Source: Vibrio toranzoniae (GTDB taxonomy: Bacteria > Pseudomonadota > Gammaproteobacteria > Enterobacterales > Vibrionaceae). From it: 64,000 bases of DNA. The stretch spans positions 2,914,001 through 2,978,000 of the forward strand of contig NZ_AP025514.1 in NCBI RefSeq assembly GCF_024347655.1, in the 5' to 3' direction. Shown here piece after piece: positions 16,969 through 26,076 of the stretch (its first letter is position 1; each line of letters opens with the position of its first letter). Position numbers and translations under genes: made by a program. Below the pieces are notes generated by a model. It ran no database searches. It had not been told where the DNA came from and saw nothing but the letters and a program-made list of their open reading frames with translations.

Positions 16969-17139
16969 GCGTCTCACTTGCACAAAACTAAGCACTTAAA
17001 TCCATAACTCCCCTTAGATACGGCAAGCCAATGCTTCACTTCTCCAAGGGGATATTTATTTGTCGATGAAACTAATCACAAACTATTACGGTCTGATTGA
17101 GTTAAGATACCTTCAACTCCATTTTGATGACTAAATAGT

Positions 17140-18999
17140 ATGCGACGACTTGCCACATTACTTTTTGTTTGTATTTCCCTATTCACCCAGCCTGCGTGGG
17201 CGCTTTTTGGAAATGACAACGCCGAGCCAAGCTTCGGAGGCAATAACAACGGTTTTGTCCCTGTAGACCAAGCTTTCCCTTTCAATTACTACCAGCAAGA
17301 CGGCAAGGTGCTTCTCGACTGGCAAGTAAAAGAAGGCTACTACCTCTACCAACATAGCCTCTCTTTCAGCGGTCAAAATCTCGCGATCGGTAATGTTGAA
17401 ATAGAAGATGGCCAACCACACCAAGATGAATTTTTTGGTGAGGTGAGCATTTATACTCAACCGTTGTTCGTGCAAGTTCCGCTACAGAGTTACCAAGATG
17501 GCTCACAGCTGATCGTTAAATACCAAGGGTGTGCGGACGCAGGGTTCTGCTATCCACCCGAAACTCGAATCATCGACATTGAGCCATTTACGGCTACAGG
17601 TTCAGGTTCAAGCGACTCTCAAGCTAATGCCGTGTCGCAAGACTCATCGGCTGCTAGCAATGAGACCGATGCTTCAACACAACAAGCTTCTCCAAAAGCA
17701 GACGTTGCAAGTAACACCACTTCACAATCCAGTGCACCCGTTTCAAAAGACGCAGGCTTAGCCGATAAGCTCGGTGACAGTTGGTGGACACCATTACTAT
17801 TCTTAGCGCTCGGTGTTGGTTTAGCCTTTACGCCGTGTGTTCTGCCTATGTATCCAATTCTAACGGGTATCGTTTTAGGTGGTGGCAAGCTCAGCCAAGG
17901 TCGTGCGCTGATGCTGTCGTTCATTTATGTGCAAGGCATGGCGTTAACCTACACCTTATTGGGTTTAGTGGTTGCCTCTGCGGGTATGCAGTTCCAAGCT
18001 GCGATGCAACATCCTTACGTATTAATTGCGTTGAGCGTTCTGTTCGTGGCGTTAGCCATGTCGATGTTTGGCGTTTATAACCTGCAACTGCCGAGCAGCA
18101 TCCAAACTTGGCTCAACAACCAAAGTAACAAGCAACAAGGTGGCAATACCTTGGGGGTGTTCGCGATGGGTGCGATCTCTGGCTTGGTGTGTTCACCTTG
18201 TACCACTGCGCCACTGTCGGGTGCGCTGTTGTACGTGGCTCAAAGTGGCGACCTATTTACCGGTGCTATTGCTCTGTACGCCTTAGCAATGGGTATGGGT
18301 ATCCCGCTGATCTTGGTTGCGGTATTTGGTAATAAACTTCTGCCGAAAGCAGGCAGTTGGATGGACAAGGTGAAGATCGTATTTGGCTTTATCTTGCTGG
18401 CAGCGCCTATCTTCTTACTAGAGCGCATTATCCCTGAGTTATGGGCAACCGTGCTTTGGTCTGGCCTTGGCTTCATCGCCTTTGGTTGGCTGTACCACAG
18501 CAAGAATGCACTGCCATTCGGCGGTTGGAAGCAGAGCGCTGTGGGCATCATCGCGATGCTTGGCCTGTTCGCTTCGGCACAGCCTGCATTGAACTATTGG
18601 TTTGCGGAGAAGAGCATAACGGTAGAGCAACAGCATATCCAATTTGCACGCATCAATACCGTTGAAGAGCTCGAAATCCAACTCATCGAAGCGAAAAAAC
18701 TGGGTAAACCTGTGATGCTCGATTTCTACGCCGATTGGTGTGTGGCGTGTAAAGAGTTTGAGAAGTACACCTTCCATCAGGCCGATGTCGAAAACAAACT
18801 ATCTGACTTCGTACTGCTGCAGGCTGACGTAACGAGAAACATGCCTCAAGACATTGAACTGCTTAAACAATTACAGGTACTCGGCTTGCCAACCATTGAG
18901 TTCTGGGATGGCGAGGGTAACCATGTTCCAAATGCTCGTGTCACTGGTTTTATGCCTGCCGATGTATTCTTAAAACACATGCAAGACCACCAGCTATAA
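17140..18999 (+). CDS. dsbD: Thiol:disulfide interchange protein DsbD
   Basis: DsbD carries electrons from cytoplasmic thioredoxin across the inner membrane to DsbC, DsbG and the cytochrome c maturation system. The 619-aa protein has a signal peptide (1-21), a periplasmic alpha domain with redox Cys131 and Cys137 (CADAGFC), a Ser/Gln-rich linker (about 157-205), and a membrane beta domain of eight helices with its redox pair in [11 protein letters not shown] and [10 protein letters not shown]. The C-terminal thioredoxin-like gamma domain has [14 protein letters not shown]. All six cysteines are present. It stands alone, with its own terminator. Confidence 0.96.
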   Translation: MRRLATLLFVCISLFTQPAWALFGNDNAEPSFGGNNNGFVPVDQAFPFNYYQQDGKVLLDWQVKEGYYLYQHSLSFSGQNLAIGNVEIEDGQPHQDEFFGEVSIYTQPLFVQVPLQSYQDGSQLIVKYQGCADAGFCYPPETRIIDIEPFTATGSGSSDSQANAVSQDSSAASNETDASTQQASPKADVASNTTSQSSAPVSKDAGLADKLGDSWWTPLLFLALGVGLAFTPCVLPMYPILTGIVLGGGKLSQGRALMLSFIYVQGMALTYTLLGLVVASAGMQFQAAMQHPYVLIALSVLFVALAMSMFGVYNLQLPSSIQTWLNNQSNKQQGGNTLGVFAMGAISGLVCSPCTTAPLSGALLYVAQSGDLFTGAIALYALAMGMGIPLILVAVFGNKLLPKAGSWMDKVKIVFGFILLAAPIFLLERIIPELWATVLWSGLGFIAFGWLYHSKNALPFGGWKQSAVGIIAMLGLFASAQPALNYWFAEKSITVEQQHIQFARINTVEELEIQLIEAKKLGKPVMLDFYADWCVACKEFEKYTFHQADVENKLSDFVLLQADVTRNMPQDIELLKQLQVLGLPTIEFWDGEGNHVPNARVTGFMPADVFLKHMQDHQL

Positions 19000-19031
19000 C
19001 GACGACATTCGTCTAAAGCAAAGCCCAAACG

Positions 19032-19077
19032 AAAGCCGCACTGCCCCTCGGTAACGAGATGACAGTGCGGCTTTTTT
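19032..19077 (+). terminator. Terminator after dsbD
   Basis: AAAGCCGCACTG and CAGTGCGGCTTT form a long GC-rich stem followed by TTTTTT, about 35 bases after the stop codon. Confidence 0.88.
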
Positions 19078-19202
19078 ATTATTCAGAGTAACACTTTCTT
19101 ATTCTGGGGATAAAAGTCGATATGGTTCAGACTTTTCATGCATAGATATTGTCCACATACTCAATCAGGATGATAATAAATCTTAACTAAATTGTTAAAA
19201 GT

Positions 19203-19841
19203 ATGAACGTCATGGACTCGACCTATACCATCATCATTGCTGATGACCACCCTCTCTTCCGCAACGCCCTGTTTCAGTCAGTTCATATGGCGATCAGTGG
19301 CGCGAATCTTCTTGAAGCCGATTCTCTGGATGCCTTGCTGACTTTACTAAAGAAAGAAGATGAGCCCGACCTCTTATTACTCGACCTTAAAATGCCAGGT
19401 GCAAATGGGATGTCAGGTTTAATTCAGCTGCGCGCTGAATACCCAGATTTACCGATTGTCGTGATCTCAGCGAGCGAAGATGCCAGCGTGGTCAGCCAAG
19501 TTAAAAGTCATGGCGCTTTTGGCTTTATTCCTAAGTCGAGTGATATGCGTGAACTCTTGAGTGCACTCAACCAAGTTCTCAACGGTGATCCATTCTTCCC
19601 TGAAGGCCTCATCACTAACAATGCGGCTTGTAGCGACCTTGCAGAAAAACTCTCCACACTGACCCCTCAACAATATAAGGTCTTGGGAATGCTATCTGAT
19701 GGTCTACTTAACAAGCAAATTGCCTATGAACTGAATGTATCAGAAGCGACCATAAAAGCACATATGACCGCTATCTTCCGCAAACTGGACGTGAAAAACA
19801 GAACTCAAGCCGTTATCTTGCTACAAGAAGTCCACAATTAG
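19203..19841 (+). CDS. crbR: LuxR-type response regulator, probably CrbR
   Basis: CrbR is the partner of the CrbS sensor in the Vibrio and Pseudomonas acetate switch and activates acs. The 212-aa protein has a receiver domain with [10 protein letters not shown], phospho-acceptor Asp61 in [12 protein letters not shown] and a Lys in IPKSS, then a GerE/LuxR helix-turn-helix (about 165-205, [19 protein letters not shown]). The assignment rests on the co-located crbS, actP and acs genes plus family; other NarL-type regulators look similar. The start could be the Met three codons later. Its stop codon interlocks with that of the convergent nhaP2. Confidence 0.78.
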   Translation: MNVMDSTYTIIIADDHPLFRNALFQSVHMAISGANLLEADSLDALLTLLKKEDEPDLLLLDLKMPGANGMSGLIQLRAEYPDLPIVVISASEDASVVSQVKSHGAFGFIPKSSDMRELLSALNQVLNGDPFFPEGLITNNAACSDLAEKLSTLTPQQYKVLGMLSDGLLNKQIAYELNVSEATIKAHMTAIFRKLDVKNRTQAVILLQEVHN

Positions 19842-21589
19842 GCTTCGCTAATATCCTTTTCTAAAGTCGTCTTTGGTAAACATAAGCCCAGCTTGACGAC
19901 TTGATAATCATTGACCTCAGCGACCACCCAATTAATGTCATGCCACTCAAAGCTGTCACCCAATACTGGATATACACCAAGCTCTTGTTCTACTAACTGT
20001 TTTAGCGTCATTTCTCGCTCTTCTTCCGAGCCAAGCTCAATACCATACCAGTCACTTACCGCAGTAATTGATAAGCTAACATCCAGGAAGAAATCACCAA
20101 AAAATCGTGCCGTTTCTTCGGCTAACGGAGCTTCACTGAATAGCTGGCTTAAACTACCTAAGTCTTTATCTTGGCCCAATACGCACAGAATATCATTGGC
20201 CTCTAATACTGTACTGCCCGATGGGTGAAGCAAGACATCTTGTCGAAATAGTGCGGTAATTCGCGTCCCTTCAGGCATAGACAAACGCTTTAGAGGTTCG
20301 CCAATACACCACTTTTCGTCTTTCAGCTTGTAAACAAACATCTCCCACTCACTGGTAGGGTAGATCTCAATACCCGTACGAGAGATAGGTGTCGGCGTTG
20401 GTGGTAGCGTCACCTGAGCTAATCGAGCAACTTTCATCAAGCTACCACCTTGAACAATCAACGAAACCATCACCACGAAGAAGGCGATATTGAAATACAG
20501 CTGCGCATTTGGCAGACCAGCCATCATCGGGAAAACCGCTAAAATGATCGGGACTGCGCCACGTAAACCAACCCAAGAAACAAACCAACGCTCTTTGGTG
20601 GTAAAGTTTCTGAACGGCAATAAACCCAACCAAACAGACACTGGACGAGCAAACAAAATCATACCGAAAGCAAGCACAAGTGCCGGTACTGCTATGTCCA
20701 TCAACGTCGATGGTGTCACTAATAAACCCAACACCAAGAACATCACGATCTGGCTTAACCACGTCATTCCATCAAGAACATTGAGAATAGAATGTCGAGA
20801 GCGAGTCGGGCGATTTCCGATGAACAGACCTACGAGGTAAATCGATAAAATCCCGCTGCCGCCGAGCATGTTAGAGAATGCAAACAGAGCAATGCCACCA
20901 CTGAGCACTAAAATAGAATAAAGACCATCAGCCAGTTGCACTCGATTAATTGATTTCCACAGAACCCAACCACCGCCAACTCCGACAATAATGCCTATAC
21001 CAAACTGCATTACAAAACTTTTGAGTAGGAAAGCTCCCCCCATATCGGCATCTGGGTTGCCCAACAGTGCGATTAAAGTCACCGTCAGAAAGACCGCCAT
21101 TGGATCGTTAGTGCCGGATTCGATCTCTAGTGTTGAACCCACACGCTCATTGAGACTCTGCCCTTTCAACAAAGAAAATACCGCAGCAGCATCGGTTGAA
21201 CCGACAATCGCTCCGACCAAAATCCCCTGCATAAACGAAAGGTCAAATAACCAAGCTGCCATTAGACCCGTTAAGGTTGCAGTACATGCTACCCCTACGG
21301 TTGCCAACGAGAGTGATGGCCAAAAAGCCACTTTGAAACTCGCAACTTTGGTTCTCATACCGCCATCAAGAAGAATTACGGCAAGCGCAAGGTTACTCAC
21401 CAAGTATGTCAGTGAATAATCATCGAACTTAATGCCACCGAGTCCATCTTCACCCGCTAACATACCAACAAACAGAAATATCAAAAGAATAGGAATGCCC
21501 AATCGAGAGGACACTGGTGAGAAAAGCACACTGATGGAGATTAATACTGCACCAGTTAAAAACAAGTGGTTGATAGTTATTGCGTCCAA
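19838..21589 (-). CDS. nhaP2: Potassium/proton antiporter NhaP2 (CvrA)
   Basis: NhaP2 is an inner-membrane CPA1-type antiporter that exports potassium (or sodium) in exchange for protons. The 583-aa protein has about twelve or thirteen helices (to about residue 395), with the family sequences GEDGLGG near the N-terminus, [13 protein letters not shown] and [12 protein letters not shown] carrying the cation-site residues. A RCK-C type domain (about 405-490) and a C-terminal CorC-like domain (about 500-580) follow. It converges with crbR; the two stop codons overlap in the 4-base string TTAG at 19838-19841. No terminator is visible between them. Confidence 0.93.
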   Translation of the reverse strand: MDAITINHLFLTGAVLISISVLFSPVSSRLGIPILLIFLFVGMLAGEDGLGGIKFDDYSLTYLVSNLALAVILLDGGMRTKVASFKVAFWPSLSLATVGVACTATLTGLMAAWLFDLSFMQGILVGAIVGSTDAAAVFSLLKGQSLNERVGSTLEIESGTNDPMAVFLTVTLIALLGNPDADMGGAFLLKSFVMQFGIGIIVGVGGGWVLWKSINRVQLADGLYSILVLSGGIALFAFSNMLGGSGILSIYLVGLFIGNRPTRSRHSILNVLDGMTWLSQIVMFLVLGLLVTPSTLMDIAVPALVLAFGMILFARPVSVWLGLLPFRNFTTKERWFVSWVGLRGAVPIILAVFPMMAGLPNAQLYFNIAFFVVMVSLIVQGGSLMKVARLAQVTLPPTPTPISRTGIEIYPTSEWEMFVYKLKDEKWCIGEPLKRLSMPEGTRITALFRQDVLLHPSGSTVLEANDILCVLGQDKDLGSLSQLFSEAPLAEETARFFGDFFLDVSLSITAVSDWYGIELGSEEEREMTLKQLVEQELGVYPVLGDSFEWHDINWVVAEVNDYQVVKLGLCLPKTTLEKDISEA

Positions 21590-22004
21590 TTCGTTCCCCT
21601 AAAGAATACAACACCGTGCTTTAAGCATGTCAAACGTTTGCCGTAAAGCAATGCACGGTCGGTGAACATGCCTTTTTACTATAACAAAATTATATCGTTG
21701 TTCATGACATATACGGGTTCAGAGACAATTTATCTGTCATTTCATTGTTAAATTTTATGACCAACGCACTAATTCAGACTTTTTTGTTAGACCTTTGGCT
21801 AATTTAACAACATTGCAACATCACACTTTTTTGCGCTTATGGCTTCTCAGTCCCAAATTTCAGTACATTAGCGTTAATAGTGTCCCGACTAAAGTTGCAC
21901 AGATCCCTTGACTTATCCTTGCTACATTCTAAATCGTAACATTGCATTAACATATCAATTTATACAGACATGGTTTCTACGAAAACGGAATAAAGGAGAA
22001 GGCA
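21590..22004. other. Divergent promoter region of nhaP2 and the actP operon
   Basis: These 415 AT-rich bases separate two divergent genes. GACTAAAGTTG at 21887-21897 resembles a sequence upstream of the CBS/DUF294 gene and could be a CrbR site. TTGACT at 21909-21914 is a possible -35, with a poor -10. I see no ORF or strong hairpin. Confidence 0.5.
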
Positions 22005-22271
22005 ATGGCGTTCGAATCTACGGAACATGCTCAAGCCTACTGGAAGGAAAACTTGGGGATTATGGGAACACTGCTCGCGACCTGGTTCGCAGTGTCTTAC
22101 GGCGCTGGCATCTTATTTGTGGATGCCCTTAACACCGTTCAGTTTGGCGGGTTCAAGCTCGGCTTTTGGTTCGCTCAACAAGGTTCGATATACACCTTCG
22201 TTGCGCTGATATTTATTTACGTTGTCCGCATGAACGCGCTCGACAAAAAATACAACGTACAGGAAGACTAG
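22005..22271 (+). CDS. DUF4212 small subunit of sodium:solute symporter
   Basis: This 88-aa protein belongs to the family of short membrane proteins encoded directly upstream of acetate-type symporters and thought to be their accessory subunits. Two hydrophobic helices are visible (about 22-44 and 53-76), with the conserved WFAVSYGAGILF and FKLGFWFAQQGSI segments. It has a strong AAAGGAG ribosome site and ends ten bases before actP, so the two are co-expressed. No catalytic motif is present and none is expected. Confidence 0.88.
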   Translation: MAFESTEHAQAYWKENLGIMGTLLATWFAVSYGAGILFVDALNTVQFGGFKLGFWFAQQGSIYTFVALIFIYVVRMNALDKKYNVQED

Positions 22272-22281
22272 AGGCTAGAAC

Positions 22282-23985
22282 ATGGATATTCAAACGTGGA
22301 CGTTTATTCTCGTCGGTATTACTTTTGCAGTATATATCGGCATCGCAATCTGGGCTCGTGCAGGGTCAACCAGTGAATTCTACGTTGCTGGCGGTGGTGT
22401 ACACCCGGTAGCAAACGGCATGGCAACTGCCGCTGACTGGATGTCGGCAGCATCATTCATCTCAATGGCAGGTATCATCTCATTCGTTGGCTACGACGGT
22501 GCGGTTTACCTAATGGGTTGGACAGGTGGTTATGTACTACTGGCGCTATGTTTAGCACCTTACCTACGTAAGTTCGGTCAGTTTACGGTTCCTGATTTTA
22601 TCGGTGAACGTTACTACTCGAAAACAGCGCGTATGGTTGCGGTATTCTGTGCAATCTTCGTATCGTTTACGTACGTTGCAGGCCAAATGCGTGGTGTGGG
22701 CGTTGTATTCTCTCGTTTCCTAGAAGTCGACATTAACCTAGGTATCATCATTGGTATGGGTATTGTGTTCTTCTACGCAGTACTGGGTGGCATGAAAGGC
22801 ATCACTTATACGCAGGTAGCTCAATTCTGTGTCCTCATTTTCGCCTTCCTTGTCCCTGCTATCTTTACTTCAATCATGATGACGGGTAACCCGCTACCAC
22901 AAGTTGGCATGGGTTCGACGATCACAGGTACTGATGTTTACCTACTTGATAAACTGGATGGCCTCACCGAAGAGCTCGGATTTACCGCCTATACCGAAGG
23001 TAACAAGAGCACTGTCGACGTCTTCTTCATCTGTGCGGCTCTAATGGTTGGTACAGCCGGTCTTCCACACGTAATCATTCGTTTCTTCACGGTACCAAAA
23101 GTACGTGATGCACGTATCTCAGCGGGTTGGGCTCTACTGTTCATCTCATTGTTATACACAACAGCACCAGGCGTTGCAGCCTTCGCTCGTGTAAACATGA
23201 TCGAGACAATCAACGGCCCAGACATGCAAGGTGTCACCGCAGTAGACGCGCCAAGCTGGTATAAAAACTGGGAAAGCACTGGCCTAGTGGGCTGGGAAGA
23301 CAAGAATGGCGATGGCAAAATGTTCTACTCGGGCGATGAACGAAACGAGATGAATATTAACCGTGACATCATTGTACTGGCTTCTCCAGAGCTAGCAAAA
23401 CTACCAAACTGGGTTGTAGCACTACTGGCCGCTGGTGGCCTAGCAGCCGCACTATCAACAGCCGCTGGTCTACTATTGGTAATCTCAACGTCGATTTCAC
23501 ATGACTTGTTGAAGAAAGGCTTCAGACCAAACATGACCGACAAGCAGGAGCTGTTAGCCGCTCGTTTGGCCGCCATGGTCGCGATTGTGGGTGCCGGTTA
23601 CTTAGGCATTAATCCACCAGGCTTCGTAGCTCAGGTAGTAGCATTTGCCTTCGGCCTTGCCGCCGCATCTTTCTTCCCTGCCATCATCCTAGGTATCTTC
23701 TACAAGAAGATGAACAAGGAAGGCGCGATTGCGGGTATGTTGACGGGTATCGCCTTTACGGCAAGCTACATCATCTACTTCAAGTTCATTAACCCTACAG
23801 CAAGCACACCTGAAAATTGGTGGTTTGGTATCAGCCCTGAAGGCATCGGTACGCTAGGTATGTGTCTAAACTTCGTCGTATCAATTGCAGTGAATAAAGT
23901 GACAGCTGAAGTTCCTGAAGATGTACAAGAGATGGTTGAGTCTATCCGCTACCCTAAAGGTGCTGGTGAAGCTCACGACCACTAA
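22282..23985 (+). CDS. actP: Sodium/acetate symporter (SSS family)
   Basis: ActP takes up acetate and other short monocarboxylates with sodium across the inner membrane. The 567-aa protein has about thirteen helices and SSS-family motifs: FYVAGGGVHPVANGMATAAD, the GYDGAVYLMGWTGGY region, and GGLAAALSTAAGLLLVIST near the sodium site. A larger loop (about 305-370) lies between helices and reads like other Vibrio ActP-type proteins. It is co-transcribed with the DUF4212 gene and lies in the same block as crbR, crbS and acs, which supports acetate as the substrate. Confidence 0.9.
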   Translation: MDIQTWTFILVGITFAVYIGIAIWARAGSTSEFYVAGGGVHPVANGMATAADWMSAASFISMAGIISFVGYDGAVYLMGWTGGYVLLALCLAPYLRKFGQFTVPDFIGERYYSKTARMVAVFCAIFVSFTYVAGQMRGVGVVFSRFLEVDINLGIIIGMGIVFFYAVLGGMKGITYTQVAQFCVLIFAFLVPAIFTSIMMTGNPLPQVGMGSTITGTDVYLLDKLDGLTEELGFTAYTEGNKSTVDVFFICAALMVGTAGLPHVIIRFFTVPKVRDARISAGWALLFISLLYTTAPGVAAFARVNMIETINGPDMQGVTAVDAPSWYKNWESTGLVGWEDKNGDGKMFYSGDERNEMNINRDIIVLASPELAKLPNWVVALLAAGGLAAALSTAAGLLLVISTSISHDLLKKGFRPNMTDKQELLAARLAAMVAIVGAGYLGINPPGFVAQVVAFAFGLAAASFFPAIILGIFYKKMNKEGAIAGMLTGIAFTASYIIYFKFINPTASTPENWWFGISPEGIGTLGMCLNFVVSIAVNKVTAEVPEDVQEMVESIRYPKGAGEAHDH

Positions 23986-24049
23986 ACAGAAATGCTTAGA
24001 AAAAAATGAATCAGCACTTACATTGTAGGGATTAGGTACTGAATCTCAG

Positions 24050-24079
24050 AAAGCCGATACTTCATGTATCGGCTTTTTC
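24050..24079 (+). terminator. Terminator after actP
   Basis: A perfect 11-bp stem (AAAGCCGATAC/GTATCGGCTTT) with a 5-base loop is followed by further T, about 65 bases past the stop codon. Confidence 0.88.
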
Positions 24080-24154
24080 TTTTCCCCTTGCATTTTATAA
24101 AGAGGCAAACAAATTATAAAAAGACAAACAAAGGGTTGTTTTTAAAATTTCATT

Positions 24155-24174
24155 TGATAATAATTATCATTAAC
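24155..24174 (+). promoter_or_regulatory. Fur box upstream of fagA-fumC
   Basis: TGATAAT-A-ATTATCA at 24155-24169 is a perfect 7-1-7 Fur operator, and the 19-mer from 24156 matches the classical consensus at 16 positions. It ends 14 bases before the first start codon of the small gene upstream of fumC. Confidence 0.88.
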
Positions 24175-24187
24175 ATCCAATAAAGAG

Positions 24188-24580
24188 ATGCAAATGATGA
24201 TGAAAGAACAGCAGGGTCTCTATTCGAGGTTTTACAAAGCACAAGATCGCTTTGCTTCATTAGAACAAGTTCAAGGCCACGAGCCGTTTGTGATTCGAGA
24301 CTACATCGAGTGTGCGCTTACGCTTTCTACTTATTATGAAAGGCATGCCACCCAAGAAAATACCTTGCTATGTGAACTGTACCTGCGCCAAGTGTTCTTC
24401 CATTTAATTGAAGCAATCGAATCACCAGGTCGCAGTTTCACCTTTCGTCATATCTGCCTAGACTCTATTCACGCGCCACTATTTTATTTAAAACGCCATT
24501 ATTGCCAGCAACCACAGGGCCAAGCGCGTTTTTTGAATCTCAGCCAAATACTACAACAAGTCCAAGCGCCACTTGGCTAA
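24188..24580 (+). CDS. FagA-like small protein in a Fur-controlled fumC operon
   Basis: This 130-aa protein has no catalytic motif I recognise. It is basic and helical, with several aromatic and Cys/His residues (ALTLSTYYERH, SFTFRHICLDSIHAPLFYLKRHYC). Position and size match fagA ('Fur-associated gene A'), which precedes fumC in Pseudomonas; I make the link by context and moderate resemblance, not by alignment. Four ATGs lie close together (24188, 24194, 24197, 24200); AGAG spacing would favour 24194. A perfect Fur operator lies just upstream and fumC follows after 12 bases. Confidence 0.65.
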   Translation: MQMMMKEQQGLYSRFYKAQDRFASLEQVQGHEPFVIRDYIECALTLSTYYERHATQENTLLCELYLRQVFFHLIEAIESPGRSFTFRHICLDSIHAPLFYLKRHYCQQPQGQARFLNLSQILQQVQAPLG

Positions 24581-24592
24581 TAAGGATAGAAG

Positions 24593-25978
24593 ATGACCCA
24601 AAAATTTCGGATTGAAAAAGACAGCATGGGCGAAGTTAAAGTCCCTGCTGATGCGCTATACCAAGCACAGACTCAACGTGCTGCGGATAACTTCGCTTTT
24701 AGCTCACACAAGATGCCAACCAGCTTTATTCAAGCACTGGCATTCATTAAGCAGGCCGCCGCTGACACCAGCGCTCAGTTAGGTTTATTGGAAGGTGATA
24801 TTGCCAACGCGATAGCCGAAGCCAGCCAAGAGATCATCGAGGGTAAACACCTCGAGCAATTTCCTATTGATGTCTATCAGACGGGCTCTGGCACCAGCTC
24901 CAACATGAATGCCAATGAAGTGATTGCGACACTCGCTTCAAGAAGCCTGCAAGGCGACGTGAACCCCAATGATCACGTAAACATGGGGCAAAGCAGTAAT
25001 GACGTGGTGCCAACCGCAATCCAAGTCAGTGTCGCTCTGATGGCAGAAAATAAGTTGTTGCCGGCATTAACCCACCTTTCTGCAGCGCTTGCTGTAAAAC
25101 AACATGAGCTTGCTAAGGTAGTCAAAACTGGCCGTACCCACCTAATGGATGCGATGCCGATAACCTTTGCTCAAGAGCTTGGTGGTTGGAAGTATCAGAT
25201 AGAACACGCCAAGCAAGCGATTGAAAGCAGCTTGCCAGCAATCAAGGCACTTGCTCAAGGTGGCACAGCGGTAGGTACAGGGATCAATGCTGAGCCACGC
25301 TTTGCCGATAAGTTTGCGATCAATCTTTCTCAATCGACAAAGATCAGTTTTACCTCAAGTGAAAACTTCTTTTTTAACCTCAGCAGCCAAGATGCGATCG
25401 TAGCATTCTCTGGTCAGCTTAAAACGGCAGCCGTTGCGATCATGAAGATCTCAAACGATCTTCGCTGGATGAACTCAGGGCCACTGGCCGGCTTGGGTGA
25501 AATTGAATTGCAGGCACTACAGCCGGGCTCATCTATCATGCCGGGTAAAGTGAACCCTGTGATTCCAGAAGCCGCAGCAATGGCGGCGGCGCAAGTGATT
25601 GGTAACGACACCACCATCACTGTCGCAGGCCAATCGGGCAACTTCCAACTGAATGTGATGCTGCCTGTGATTGCTCATAACGTATTAGAAAGTATTGAGC
25701 TGCTAGCAAACAGTTCCGTCGCATTAGCTGATAAAGCGATTGCAACCTTCACGGTACGACAAGACAACCTTGATTTAGCGCTTTCAAAGAACCCAATTCT
25801 CGTCACGGCACTTAACCCTGTGATTGGTTACTTGAAGGCGGCTGATATTGCTAAAAAGGCTTACAAAGAAGGATTACCGATCCTTGATGTCGCCGAAAGA
25901 GAAACTGATCTTAGCCGAGAAGAACTCAGCAAGCTGCTTGACCCAACCACACTGACGCAGGGTGGTATTGCCGGCTAG
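24593..25978 (+). CDS. fumC: Class II fumarate hydratase FumC
   Basis: FumC interconverts fumarate and malate without an iron-sulfur cluster, so it can replace class I fumarases when iron is scarce or superoxide is high. The 461-aa protein has GSGTSSNMNANEV, the active-site stretch GQSSNDVVPTA, TGRTHLMDA, and the superfamily signature GSSIMPGKVNP at 312-322. Length is typical. It follows the Fur-controlled small gene and shares its ribosome-linked transcript. A bidirectional terminator separates it from the convergent crbS. Confidence 0.96.
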   Translation: MTQKFRIEKDSMGEVKVPADALYQAQTQRAADNFAFSSHKMPTSFIQALAFIKQAAADTSAQLGLLEGDIANAIAEASQEIIEGKHLEQFPIDVYQTGSGTSSNMNANEVIATLASRSLQGDVNPNDHVNMGQSSNDVVPTAIQVSVALMAENKLLPALTHLSAALAVKQHELAKVVKTGRTHLMDAMPITFAQELGGWKYQIEHAKQAIESSLPAIKALAQGGTAVGTGINAEPRFADKFAINLSQSTKISFTSSENFFFNLSSQDAIVAFSGQLKTAAVAIMKISNDLRWMNSGPLAGLGEIELQALQPGSSIMPGKVNPVIPEAAAMAAAQVIGNDTTITVAGQSGNFQLNVMLPVIAHNVLESIELLANSSVALADKAIATFTVRQDNLDLALSKNPILVTALNPVIGYLKAADIAKKAYKEGLPILDVAERETDLSREELSKLLDPTTLTQGGIAG

Positions 25979-26028
25979 TTAGCAAGCTGACAGGCATTTG
26001 CTGAAACTCGCTTAAATAGCAGAGACAA

Positions 26029-26054
26029 AAAAAGGCCTCATACGAGGCCTTTTT
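26029..26054. terminator. Bidirectional terminator between fumC and crbS
   Basis: A perfect 11-bp stem (AAAAAGGCCTC/GAGGCCTTTTT) with loop ATAC has A and T tracts on both sides. It ends both convergent transcripts. Confidence 0.9.
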
Positions 26055-26076
26055 CACATCTTGGATGTTAATTTCA

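Noticed and set aside
17009..17052. TCCCCTT/AAGGGGA stem after the argR-family gene as a terminator.
   Set aside because: The loop is 30 bases and the T tract is weak, so I could not support it as an intrinsic terminator.
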